IMG/VR virus record: IMGVR_UViG_3300023443_000722
Span: 1 to 25,837 of that record
Direction: 5' to 3' (one strand)
Length of the DNA: 25,837 nt
Origin: a virus
The notes under the pieces were generated by a model that ran no database searches, was not told the origin of the DNA, and worked only from the letters and a program-made list of their open reading frames with translations. The first letter of the stretch is position 1; every line of letters begins with the position of its first letter. Shown here one piece after another: positions 1 to 7,494 of this stretch. The position numbers and the translations under genes are program-made.

Positions 1-467
1 GGGACTACGGATGGCAGGTGACTGCCGTCAACAAGTTCGGTGAGTCTGCACCCACGGCTATCGACGTTCCTGCTGTTGATGCGACCACGGCGGCCGGGGA
101 TAGCCACGACATCGTCATTACTGACGGTGGTGGAGCAGATGGGGCGACGGGATACCAGGTGTATCGGACTGCGAAGGACGATGCAGCGGGTGTGACCTCT
201 CGGATCGCGAGAGTTGGAAGGGCGAAGGCCGCTGGGGTCTTCACCAGCCCGACCACGATCAACGATTTCAACGAGACTCGTCCGTTTACTCACGTCGGCT
301 TGATGCTTGACTTCAACGAGCAGTCGCTGAGGTTCAAGCAGTTGGCTCCGATGATGAAGATGGATCTGGCGAGAATTGCTCCGACGATTCGTTGGATGCA
401 GTTGCTCTACGGAACGCCGATCGTCTACAACCCGAAGAAGAACGTCGTCTTCCGAAACATCGGGTAG
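1..467 (+). CDS. Major capsid protein, C-terminal part (5' truncated by window edge)
   Basis: The reading frame is open from base 3 to the TAG at 465-467, so this is the end of a longer gene. The first roughly 65 residues look like an Ig/fibronectin-type module: TAVNKFGESAPT resembles a fibronectin-type strand, and YQVYRT follows. The last roughly 55 residues (LMLDFNEQSLRFKQLAPM, then IRWMQLLYGTPIVYNPKK) resemble the P-domain/A-domain end of HK97-fold capsid proteins, in which a late conserved stretch on target names and pairs subunits. Codons favour C-ending forms (6 of 9 Ile codons are ATC), as expected of a very abundant protein. The next gene is a head-tail adaptor, which normally follows the capsid gene. 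Identification rests on C-terminal pattern and position only, because the diagnostic N-terminal part is outside the window. Confidence 0.72.
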   Translation, partial: DYGWQVTAVNKFGESAPTAIDVPAVDATTAAGDSHDIVITDGGGADGATGYQVYRTAKDDAAGVTSRIARVGRAKAAGVFTSPTTINDFNETRPFTHVGLMLDFNEQSLRFKQLAPMMKMDLARIAPTIRWMQLLYGTPIVYNPKKNVVFRNIG

Positions 468-473
468 CAAGTT

Positions 474-1088
474 GTGGGTTCAGTTGCTGGGGCAGGACTG
501 CCTGCAGGGGTGGTGTCCGTTTCGGATCTTAGGCTCTTCCTAGGATTCGATACAGACGACACGGATTGGGATGACCACCTCGAAGATTGGTTGTTGGAGG
601 CTGAAGAGGACGTTGCCTCCTACTTGAGTTGGTACTTGGGAGCGGAGAAAGAAAGGGTTGAGTTCATCACTCCTTTCGTACAGGATGAGTTCTTATGGCT
701 AGAACAGCTTCCGATCTCGATTACAGACATCGAGCTGACTCATCTGCTTATTCGTCCGGGGGATACTCTTGAAGCCGTTGAAGCTAACGATTACGAGATC
801 TATCCTCCAAGATGTGTCAAGCGGATTGATGGGAGATTTTGGTCGAATTCGACGGGGGCGTCGAGAGCAAAGGTCACCTACCAGATCGGGTGGGATCCAG
901 GACAGCACCCCCGTCAAATGCAGAGAGCAGTGAAGGAACTGGCTTCGAGGAAGTTCAGGAACTTCGGAAGGACCGAGGTGGTTTCAGTGAGTGGGGGAGG
1001 CTTTTCCACGACGTATGATACCAGAGTCACAGCTGAGAAAGGGGATTATGTGATCTTGGAGAGACTCCGGAGAGCCATGGGGGTGTGA
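474..1088 (+). CDS. Head-tail adaptor (gp6-like connector)
   Basis: About 204 residues if translation starts at the GTG at 474. There is no clear Shine-Dalgarno there, and GTG 510 or 513 would give a protein beginning VSVSDLRLFLG, closer to the usual family start. The N-terminal part (SDLRLFLGFDTDDTDWDD, then LEDWLLEAEEDVASYLSWYL) is the typical alpha-helical opening of HK97 gp6/SPP1 gp15-like adaptors. These form a dodecameric ring below the portal and connect it to the closure protein. The middle (LEQLPISITDIELTHLLI, then NDYEIYPPRCVKRI) is the beta-strand insertion common in this family, and the C-terminus (MQRAVKELASRKF) is again helical. It directly follows the capsid gene, as expected. 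Unusually, the closure protein that normally comes next is 6.4 kb downstream. Confidence 0.82.
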   Translation: MGSVAGAGLPAGVVSVSDLRLFLGFDTDDTDWDDHLEDWLLEAEEDVASYLSWYLGAEKERVEFITPFVQDEFLWLEQLPISITDIELTHLLIRPGDTLEAVEANDYEIYPPRCVKRIDGRFWSNSTGASRAKVTYQIGWDPGQHPRQMQRAVKELASRKFRNFGRTEVVSVSGGGFSTTYDTRVTAEKGDYVILERLRRAMGV

Positions 1089-1113
1089 GTTTATTCAGAG
1101 AGTATTCTTACCA

Positions 1114-1174
1114 CACGCATCAGCGTGAACCTCTCCAGGAGATGTGAGACAGCCTAGGATCACGATGGAGAGGT
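1114..1174 (+). other. Two inverted repeats in the 126-base gap before the accessory cassette
   Basis: A perfect 5-bp hairpin CACGC-ATCA-GCGTG occupies 1114-1127. A perfect 8-bp inverted repeat follows, ACCTCTCC (1129-1136) paired with GGAGAGGT (1167-1174) across a 30-base loop. No T-run follows either, so a Rho-independent terminator is not supported. The rest of 1089-1214 shows no convincing promoter or ORF. A structured leader, an RNA-processing site or chance are all possible. Confidence 0.4.
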
Positions 1175-1214
1175 GAATTGAACCAGCACAACGAAAATAG
1201 AGAGTTAGTCTGAT

Positions 1215-2456
1215 ATGTCAGTTTGGTATCAGAGTAGCGTCTTCGTTACCCCAGCGTCGGGGACTACAGTTATTCCTACGACGAAGGGGAAGTTTCCTAG
1301 GTTTCTACATACCTGGACTGCGATTAATACGTCTGACCAAGTGATTCAGAATGATGCTGCCAGTAATCATGGGTTCAGTGCGGGTGTCACTCTTGGAGAT
1401 TTGGCTACTCTCCAAATGAGAGAGTCGGATCCTGACGAGAATACTCAGAGAGCTTCAACGGCTGGTTTCTGTGTACATATCCGGAACCCTGCTAATGATG
1501 CTATCATAGTTCAGGGCTCCGCGGTGATGAATGAGGATGACATCACGATCACTTGGGACACCTTTACCGCGGGTCATATTGTTCATTATGAGATTCTTGG
1601 TGGGGATATGGATGCTGCTGTTCAGATGGTGGCGGCTGATTCAAGTCCTCATGCGGGGGTGGGGTTCCCTCCGGAGATGGTCTTGATGAGTACAGCTGGA
1701 AACTTGTTCCCAACTCCTCCTGGTTCTACAACCTCGATACACGCGTACCAGAGTTACGGTGTGGCATACGATAATCCATCAGGAGTTGATCAATGGTGCT
1801 TGTTCTCCTATATGGGGGATAATGATTCAGATGCGCTTGGGTCTGCGATCTCTGGATTTAACGGAGATGTGGCTGGTCAGTATGATGTGGACTTTGCGGA
1901 TTGGCAGATTCAGGTTACTTCCTTCGATACAGATGGGATTACTTGGGCTGGCAGTAATGGTGATGAAGTGATGATGGCATTCCTGAGCTTCCGGGGAGCA
2001 ATTGAAGTTCAGCTTGATGTTATCCAGAAGGCCACTGATGCTGCTCCATTTGATCAAGACTTCACCTTGGACTTCCAGACTCAGGGGGTCTATCTGGCGA
2101 CAGCTTGTGAAGTGGCAACTTCAATCAATGTAAATAGAGATTCCAGGGCATCTCATGGGGCTCATGACGGTACGACTCCTGGGCATTCTGTTATCACTAC
2201 TGCAGATAACAATGATCCGGATGATTCGCATTCTAGGTCAGATGAGGCGATGGGTTTGCAAGTTAGTCAGAATTTGAATGGAGTTGGAGTCCAAGCTAGC
2301 GCTGTGGTAACGTTTCTTCAAGAGAGACTGACCCTACATTGGGACCCCAATGATGCGCTGGCTGTTCAGATTGGATTGATTGCATATCAAGCGGAGGGCC
2401 GCCACCATAGGCCCGTGGTCGTGTCGCAAGGAGTGAATCGGGCGGGCACTTTCTAG
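1215..2456 (+). CDS. Accessory virion protein with three tandem beta domains
   Basis: 413 residues of unknown function. I see three related segments with a period near 130 residues. Each starts with a strand carrying a G/F-x-P or GVYLxT-like pattern (near residues 26, 151 and 289). Each ends with an acidic turn, then I-T-W or L-H-W, then a hydrophobic strand (DDITITW at 108, FDTDGITW at 237, ERLTLHW at 370). The first ends YEILGGD, the second FLSFRG, the third IAYQ. This resembles jelly-roll or lectin-like domains seen in phage appendage proteins. There is no signal peptide or membrane segment. The ribosome binding site is poor (AGAGAG). It opens the cassette inserted between adaptor and closure genes, so a head, neck or tail decoration role is inferred. 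Confidence 0.55.
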   Translation: MSVWYQSSVFVTPASGTTVIPTTKGKFPRFLHTWTAINTSDQVIQNDAASNHGFSAGVTLGDLATLQMRESDPDENTQRASTAGFCVHIRNPANDAIIVQGSAVMNEDDITITWDTFTAGHIVHYEILGGDMDAAVQMVAADSSPHAGVGFPPEMVLMSTAGNLFPTPPGSTTSIHAYQSYGVAYDNPSGVDQWCLFSYMGDNDSDALGSAISGFNGDVAGQYDVDFADWQIQVTSFDTDGITWAGSNGDEVMMAFLSFRGAIEVQLDVIQKATDAAPFDQDFTLDFQTQGVYLATACEVATSINVNRDSRASHGAHDGTTPGHSVITTADNNDPDDSHSRSDEAMGLQVSQNLNGVGVQASAVVTFLQERLTLHWDPNDALAVQIGLIAYQAEGRHHRPVVVSQGVNRAGTF

Positions 2457-2466
2457 GAGGAGTGGG

Positions 2467-2931
2467 ATGTCATCGAGATACACAGTAGAGTCAGCAGGGA
2501 ATATTGCCCTTGTGGCAGCGATATTCAAGACTGTTTTGTTGTTCAGGCTCACCTCTGCAGAAGTTTTTAGGATTATTGAGCTTGGCATCAGTTTTGATGG
2601 GCAGGTGGCGACAAATGAGCCAATCCTTGTCCAATTGGTTGCGTCTGATGGGACGACGAATGGGACTGCAACCGCTCATACTCTGTTCCAGAGTGGAGGG
2701 ATTTCTAGGGGGGTAGTTGGGATTGGGGAGAGGAATTTCACGGTGGAGCCTACAACTTTGGATGTGATCAAGCCGATGAGGATGCGTCCTGATGGAGGCT
2801 TGGTTATTCTACAAGCCCCGTTGGGCCGAGAAGTGGAGCAGTTCAGAGGATCAGGGAATGGCTTCGGGATTAGGATTCAAGCTCCTGATAACGTGAACTT
2901 TACGGGATGGATGGAGATCGAGCAGGGCTAG
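2467..2931 (+). CDS. Conserved small phage virion protein (decoration-like)
   Basis: 154 residues with a strong ribosome binding site, AGGAGG, that overlaps the previous stop codon and sits six bases before the ATG. The pattern is an N-terminal RYTVESAGNIALVAA stretch, FRIIELGISFDG, then PILVQLVAS, NFTVEPTTLDVIKP and a final GFGIRIQAPDNVNFTGWMEIE. This is an all-beta sandwich profile that I recall from conserved hypothetical proteins in structural modules of many tailed phages. No catalytic motif is visible. It is translated close to the 413-residue protein and probably belongs to the same structure. The precise role is unknown. Confidence 0.55.
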   Translation: MSSRYTVESAGNIALVAAIFKTVLLFRLTSAEVFRIIELGISFDGQVATNEPILVQLVASDGTTNGTATAHTLFQSGGISRGVVGIGERNFTVEPTTLDVIKPMRMRPDGGLVILQAPLGREVEQFRGSGNGFGIRIQAPDNVNFTGWMEIEQG

Positions 2932-2968
2932 TCAGTACTTCAATCACCACCAAGGGGAGGACAGTATC

Positions 2969-3553
2969 ATGACGAACGAAGCTCTACAGCGTCGGTGGGG
3001 ATATTCGACGCGTGAGTTGGAGGATGCTCGAGAGCGCGTTTCGGGTATCTTCTCATACCAGCCCGGCCGAATGGTCAAGCGGGGCGGTATCTGGCAGAAG
3101 GAGCACACTGGTGAGATCGTGCACCAGCACAACCTGGTGGTCAACGAGGGTCTGAACCACGCCCTCGAAACTGTGATCAACGCGGGAACGCCGATCACCG
3201 TTTGGTTCCTCACGGGGTTCACGGACAACGTGACTCCGCTGGCCACGCACACGGCAGCGGCTCCGGGAGTGACCGAGATCACCACCACGGACGTCGCCGA
3301 AGCTGTCCGTGAGACCTACAATGCCAACACGGCAGCGGGTCAGTCGATCGACAACGTGGCCGGACCTGTGGCTACGTACATCGCCGATCAGACATTCACG
3401 ATGTTTGGAATGTTCTTGATCGGTGGAGGCACTTCCGCCTTCGGTAACACGGCGGGAACCCTCTGGGCCTCGACTCTGTTGACGCCTTCCAGGCCGATGG
3501 TTGCTCTGGACAGCCTCGACATGACTTACACGTTCCCGGCTTCCGCTACTTAA
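2969..3553 (+). CDS. Conserved virion protein, probably highly expressed
   Basis: 194 residues with a GGGGAGG ribosome binding site eight bases before the ATG. Residues 1-40 are charged (RRWGYSTRELEDARERV). An HNLVVNEGLNHALETV segment follows at about residue 51, then TVWFLTGF. The rest is beta-rich and ends MTYTFPASAT. The VVNEGLNH...WFLG-like pattern with a later QTFTMFGMFLIGG and GTLWAS recurs in conserved phage structural proteins of unresolved function. All nine isoleucine codons are ATC, against 4 of 13 in the preceding gene. This matches the codon style of the capsid and tail tube genes and suggests a high-copy virion component. It could be a decoration or appendage subunit. Confidence 0.55.
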   Translation: MTNEALQRRWGYSTRELEDARERVSGIFSYQPGRMVKRGGIWQKEHTGEIVHQHNLVVNEGLNHALETVINAGTPITVWFLTGFTDNVTPLATHTAAAPGVTEITTTDVAEAVRETYNANTAAGQSIDNVAGPVATYIADQTFTMFGMFLIGGGTSAFGNTAGTLWASTLLTPSRPMVALDSLDMTYTFPASAT

Positions 3554-3585
3554 AGTAGCTGACGGGACCTAACGGAGTACGGAAT

Positions 3586-3873
3586 ATGGAGCAGACTACA
3601 CTGCGCCGTAAGGCGTATCCGAGTCGGCAAGTTGCTCGGAGGGCCTCTTTGGAGAGGCAGGTCAGTCATTTCGAGTTGTCTATCGAGAGGATTGAGGCTG
3701 CCATCCAGAAGAGGTTGGAGGAAGGTCAGGCTGAGCTGGCCAACTTCCAGCACGAACTCGAGGAAGCCAAAGCTCGTTTGGCTGCGTTTGAGGAAGCACC
3801 TCCTCTCGAGGAACATCCGGCTGAAGCAGAGTCGGCTGACGACGACGCCGTGGAGGAAGACTCTACCCCGTAG
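3586..3873 (+). CDS. Small coiled-coil protein with acidic tail
   Basis: 95 residues. Residues about 20-70 are a continuous heptad-rich helix (LERQVSHFELSIERIEAA, then LEEGQAELANFQHELEEA and ARLAAF), followed by a disordered acidic, Pro-containing tail (EEAPPLEEHPAEAESADDDAVEE). The start codon is ATG preceded by ACGGAGTACGGAAT. The gene lies between the 194-residue virion protein and the giant repeat protein. A trimerisation or scaffold-like helper for the appendage is possible but is inference; no family is recognised. Confidence 0.5.
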   Translation: MEQTTLRRKAYPSRQVARRASLERQVSHFELSIERIEAAIQKRLEEGQAELANFQHELEEAKARLAAFEEAPPLEEHPAEAESADDDAVEEDSTP

Positions 3874-3890
3874 TCGAGGAGTGAGTCTGA

Positions 3891-6800
3891 ATGGCTCGAC
3901 ACGGTAGGGGGATAGTATTTAGGCCAGCTAACCGGCTATCTGTAGTATTGTTGGCCGGGGTTGCTGCCTTCGAAACTGATGGCATCACTTTTGGTGATGT
4001 TCCCTTTACCCAAATCACTGCTTCGGCAGTAGAATCAGATGGAATTGCCTTCGGGTCCGTAGCGGACGCGAGGGCTAATTTCATAGTAGCAGAATCAGAC
4101 GGGATAGCGTTCGGCTCAGTAGCAGCTGCGGGATTGAATCTTACGGCTGATGAGTCTGACGGTATAGCTTTTGGATCCGTTGCTGATACTGCGATTACAT
4201 TCGGTGCTTCCGAAACCGACGGTATAGCTTTTGGATCAGTAGCTGCGGCATTCATGCAGTTTATGGTTGCCGAGTCTGATGGAATCTCATTTGGCTCCGT
4301 AGCAGCTACTCAGCTGGATGCTCTAGCGTCTGAGTCCGACGGGATAGCCTTTGGATCTGTAGCCGCAGCGGGTCTCAACTTTGCAGCCTCCGAAACTGAT
4401 GGTATAGCCTTTGGATCAGTAGCTCTGGCAATAGCTGTCTTCCAAGCCTCCGAGTCTGACGGTATCACGTTCGCTGATGCTGCTGTTGCAGAGGCTGACT
4501 TTCAAGCATCTGAATCCGATGGCATTACCTTTGGATCAGTAGCATTTACTCAGATAACCGCTACGGCAGCGGAGACAGACGGCATTACCTTTGGATCAGT
4601 AGCTCTGGGGGTAGCTACCTCCCAGGCTGTTGAGACAGATGGAATCGCTTTTGGATCAGTAGCCCTGGCAGTTGCTGTTTTCCAAGCTTCTGAATCAGAT
4701 GGGATTGGATTTGGAGATGTTGAGGCGGTAGAAGCTGATTTCCAGGCCTCTGAATCCGATGGGATAACCTTCGGGTCAGTAGCGTTTACTCAGATAACTG
4801 CTACAGCAGCTGAGTCTGACGGGATCACCTTTGGATCTGTCTCTCTGGCTGTAGCCGTCTTCCAAGCATCTGAATCTGACGGGATCACCTTTGGTTCCGT
4901 AGCAGCTACTCAGTTGGATGCTCAAGCCTCTGAGTCCGATGGAATAGCTTTCGGCTCCATTGCAGCTACTGCCTTTACTGGTGCTGGGGCTGATGAGACA
5001 GACGGCATTGCTTTCGGATCAGTCGCACTAGCGGTAGCTGTATTCCAAGCGGTTGAGACAGACGGAATAGCCTTCGGGTCTGTGTCTCTTGCGAGGGCTG
5101 ACTTCCAGGCTTCCGAGGCAGACGGAATAGCCTTCGGGTCAGTGGCTGCTGCGTTTGCTTCTCCGTTTATAGGGGCCGAGGCAGACGGAATAGCCTTCGG
5201 GTCTGTAGCAGCAGCTGTTCTGACAGCATTTGTGTCAGAGACAGACGGAATAGCCTTCGGGTCTGTAGCAGCTACTCAGTTGGATGCTCAGGCAGCCGAG
5301 TCTGATGGCATTGCTTTCGGTTCTGTTGCGTTCACTAACCTTGTCTCTGCAGCAGCTGAGTCTGATGGAATAGCATTTGGATCGGTGGCATTAGCGGTTG
5401 CTGTCTTCCAGGCTTCCGAGTCCGATGGTATTACCTTTGCTGATACTGCTGTTGCTGAGGCAGATTTCCAAGCTTCCGAGTCAGACGGGATAGCTTTCGG
5501 GTCAGTCGCTTTCACGAATATTGTAGCTACGGCTGCTGAATCGGACGGAATAGGATTTGGCTCTGTAGCAGCTACTCAGCTGAATGCTGAGGTCGCTGAG
5601 GCTGATGGCATAGCCTTTGGCTCGGTGGCTGTCGCGATAGGTACCTTCCAGGCCACAGAAACCAATGGAATTGCCTTTGGATCGGTGGCTGCCGCGATAG
5701 CCACCTTCCAAGCCTCTGAATCAGACGGTATAGCTTTTGGCTCAGTTGCCTCTACAGTCTTTATTCCGGGAGTTGGTGCGGAAGAGACTGACGGCATAGC
5801 CTTCGGGTCAATAGCGCTAGCAGTTGCTGTCTTCCAAGCGATTGAATCAGACGGAATTACCTTTGGTTCCGTGGCAGCTACGACTGCTGTCTTCCAAGCC
5901 TCCGAGTCTGACGGGATAGGATTTGGGGATACTGAGGCTGCTGAAGCTGACTTCCAGGCTTCCGAATCTGACGGAATAGCTTTCGGATCTGTTGCAGTCG
6001 CTGTTCTGACTGGGGCAGTTTCAGAGACTGACGGAATAGCTTTCGGATCTGTAGCCTTTACCCAGATAGTGGCGACAGCGGCTGAATCAGATGGCATAGC
6101 CTTCGGGTCAGTTGCGTCCTTCGTATTCACACCGGGAACTGGGGCAGACGAGACTGACGGCATAGCCTTCGGGTCAGTTGCTCTAGCGGTAGCTGTCTTC
6201 CAAGTTTCTGAATCAGATGGAATAGCGTTCGGATCAGTCGCAGCTACAACTGCTGTCTTCCAAGCCTCCGAGTCTGACGGAATTGGCTTTGGAGATGCTG
6301 AGGTTGCTGAGGCAGACTTCCAAGCTTCTGAATCCGACGGGATTACCTTCGGGTCAGTCGCTGCTACGAGGTTGGATGCTCAAGCTTCCGAATCGGATGG
6401 CATAGCATTCGGATCAGTAGCTGATACTCAGATTACAGCTGCTTCGTCAGAGTCTGACGGGATTGGTCTTGGGGATACTCCGAACACCATCGGCTCATTT
6501 ATTGCATCCGAGTCTGATGGAATAGGCTTTGGTGACACTGCGGTAGGTGCTCCTACCTTCATAGCTTCTGAATCAGACGGGATATCGTTCGGGTCAGTAG
6601 CGGACGCTCAGATCACGTTTGCTGCTGTTGAGTCAGACGGGATAGAGTTTGGAAGTGTCGCAGCCACTCAGATTACTGCAGCTGCTTCTGAGTCCGATGG
6701 TGTTACGTTTGCGGATACACCTCTGACTGTAGCGGTGTTCCAAGCGTCTGAGTCCGATGGTGTTACGTTCGACGATATTGCTTTGGCTGTTCCGATGGGT

Positions 6801-7148
6801 GGGGCGGAAGAGACAGATGGAATAGCATTTGGATCAGTTGCTGACGCTCAGATCACCTTTGCTGCTGTTGAGTCTGATGGGGTCACCTTTGCTGACGTCC
6901 CATTCACATCTATCATCTTCCAAGCCTCAGAGTCCGATGGAATAGGCTTTGGAGATGTTCCTGCTGCTGGTCTAGACTTCTTCGCCTCAGAGACTGACGG
7001 GATTACGTTTGGAGACATACCTCTTACAGTACTCAATTTCATTCCCTTCGCTCCTGACATTGTGGAAGTGACTGTGAATATTCACAGGTTGGAGGAGGCG
7101 GGGATTGTTAACATAACGAGAGTGATAAGTTCAACGGTGGAGATATAG
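3891..7148 (+). CDS. Giant 51-repeat fibrous protein (ESDGIAFGSVA repeats)
   Basis: 1085 residues. After a 27-residue N-terminus (basic start, then the hydrophobic run SVVLLAGVAAF), residues 28-1053 are 51 tandem units, all 20 residues long except for two of 21 and two of 22. A 32-residue tail ends VISSTVEI. The consensus is E-[S/T]-D-G-I-[A/T/G]-F-G-[S/D]-V-A followed by a variable nine-residue half, often ALAVAVFQAS or ATQLDAQAS. There are no cysteines or aromatic clusters beyond the invariant Phe. Regular spacing with D-G turns suits a beta-solenoid or beta-helical rod, giving a long thin fibre. The ATG follows GAGGAGTGAGTCTGA. Synonymous sites differ widely between units, so the protein motif is under selection. 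Context suggests a neck, head or tail appendage; function is unknown. Confidence 0.72.
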   Translation: MARHGRGIVFRPANRLSVVLLAGVAAFETDGITFGDVPFTQITASAVESDGIAFGSVADARANFIVAESDGIAFGSVAAAGLNLTADESDGIAFGSVADTAITFGASETDGIAFGSVAAAFMQFMVAESDGISFGSVAATQLDALASESDGIAFGSVAAAGLNFAASETDGIAFGSVALAIAVFQASESDGITFADAAVAEADFQASESDGITFGSVAFTQITATAAETDGITFGSVALGVATSQAVETDGIAFGSVALAVAVFQASESDGIGFGDVEAVEADFQASESDGITFGSVAFTQITATAAESDGITFGSVSLAVAVFQASESDGITFGSVAATQLDAQASESDGIAFGSIAATAFTGAGADETDGIAFGSVALAVAVFQAVETDGIAFGSVSLARADFQASEADGIAFGSVAAAFASPFIGAEADGIAFGSVAAAVLTAFVSETDGIAFGSVAATQLDAQAAESDGIAFGSVAFTNLVSAAAESDGIAFGSVALAVAVFQASESDGITFADTAVAEADFQASESDGIAFGSVAFTNIVATAAESDGIGFGSVAATQLNAEVAEADGIAFGSVAVAIGTFQATETNGIAFGSVAAAIATFQASESDGIAFGSVASTVFIPGVGAEETDGIAFGSIALAVAVFQAIESDGITFGSVAATTAVFQASESDGIGFGDTEAAEADFQASESDGIAFGSVAVAVLTGAVSETDGIAFGSVAFTQIVATAAESDGIAFGSVASFVFTPGTGADETDGIAFGSVALAVAVFQVSESDGIAFGSVAATTAVFQASESDGIGFGDAEVAEADFQASESDGITFGSVAATRLDAQASESDGIAFGSVADTQITAASSESDGIGLGDTPNTIGSFIASESDGIGFGDTAVGAPTFIASESDGISFGSVADAQITFAAVESDGIEFGSVAATQITAAASESDGVTFADTPLTVAVFQASESDGVTFDDIALAVPMGGAEETDGIAFGSVADAQITFAAVESDGVTFADVPFTSIIFQASESDGIGFGDVPAAGLDFFASETDGITFGDIPLTVLNFIPFAPDIVEVTVNIHRLEEAGIVNITRVISSTVEI
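3972..7049 (+). repeat. Coding tandem repeat array, 51 units of about 60 bases
   Basis: The 60-base unit encodes the 20-residue repeat of the fibrous protein. Units 17 and 20 have one extra codon, and units 30 and 36 have two. DNA identity is generally low at third positions, but the 20-mer GACGGAATAGCCTTCGGGTC recurs exactly at 5061, 5121, 5184 and 5244 (units 19-22), which marks a recently homogenised patch. Larger blocks also recur: units 30-33 match units 36-39, including the two-codon insertion. Confidence 0.9.
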
Positions 7149-7149
7149 C

Positions 7150-7494
7150 ATGCCTCACATAAGAGAGTTTCAAAAAGGAGTTATCGGAGGGATTCTCCGT
7201 ATAGTTGTCACGGATGATGGAGAGGTGTTCGATCTGGGGCCTGCCACTACTCACGATTTCGTGTTGAAGGATCCTTTTGGGGCGGAAAAGACAGTTAATG
7301 CGATCTTTACGCCTCTACCGGATGGGGCAGGAGATGGATCAGATGGTTCGCTGGACTTTGTGACAGATGATGCGGGGGACTTCGATGTGGGTGGCTCTTG
7401 GGAGGCTCAAGTAGATCTGGTACATCCTGCGACGATACCTCCGTTCTCGGGGCTGTCTTCCATTACAAGATTCAGAGTCAGGGATAATCTCTAA
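7150..7494 (+). CDS. BppU N-terminal-like domain protein
   Basis: 114 residues with ribosome binding site GGTGGAG eight bases upstream of the ATG. The single domain reads GGILRIVVTDDGEVFDLGPA, then DFVLKDPFGAEKTV, DGSLDFVTDDAGDFDVGGSWEAQV and SSITRFRVRDNL. This order (DxxGxxxDLxxA, a P-x-G loop, a D-G-x-x-x-x turn, G-x-W-x-x-Q and a final F-x-V) is that of the Ig-like N-terminal domain of baseplate upper proteins (BppU_N family), which anchors receptor-binding parts to the virion in lactococcal phages. Here it stands alone, directly after the giant repeat protein, so it may serve as that protein's adaptor or cap. Its stop overlaps the next start (TAATG). Confidence 0.6.
   Translation: MPHIREFQKGVIGGILRIVVTDDGEVFDLGPATTHDFVLKDPFGAEKTVNAIFTPLPDGAGDGSDGSLDFVTDDAGDFDVGGSWEAQVDLVHPATIPPFSGLSSITRFRVRDNL

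Noticed and set aside
1176-1214. Promoter-like TTGAAC before the 413-residue gene
   Set aside because: No acceptable -10 hexamer lies 16-18 bases downstream; one weak hexamer is not enough.
5288-6163. Long antisense open frames across the repeat gene (also at 3863-4255 and 6848-7060)
   Set aside because: They are the reverse reading of the repeat motif (A-T-D-P-K-A-I-P-S-D-S pattern), have no ribosome binding sites, and arise from the fixed codon phase of the repeats.
3972-7049. Regularly spaced repeats considered as a CRISPR array
   Set aside because: The period is 60 bases with no constant/unique split in the DNA, the whole array is one open frame, and the repeated part varies at synonymous sites, which indicates a protein repeat.
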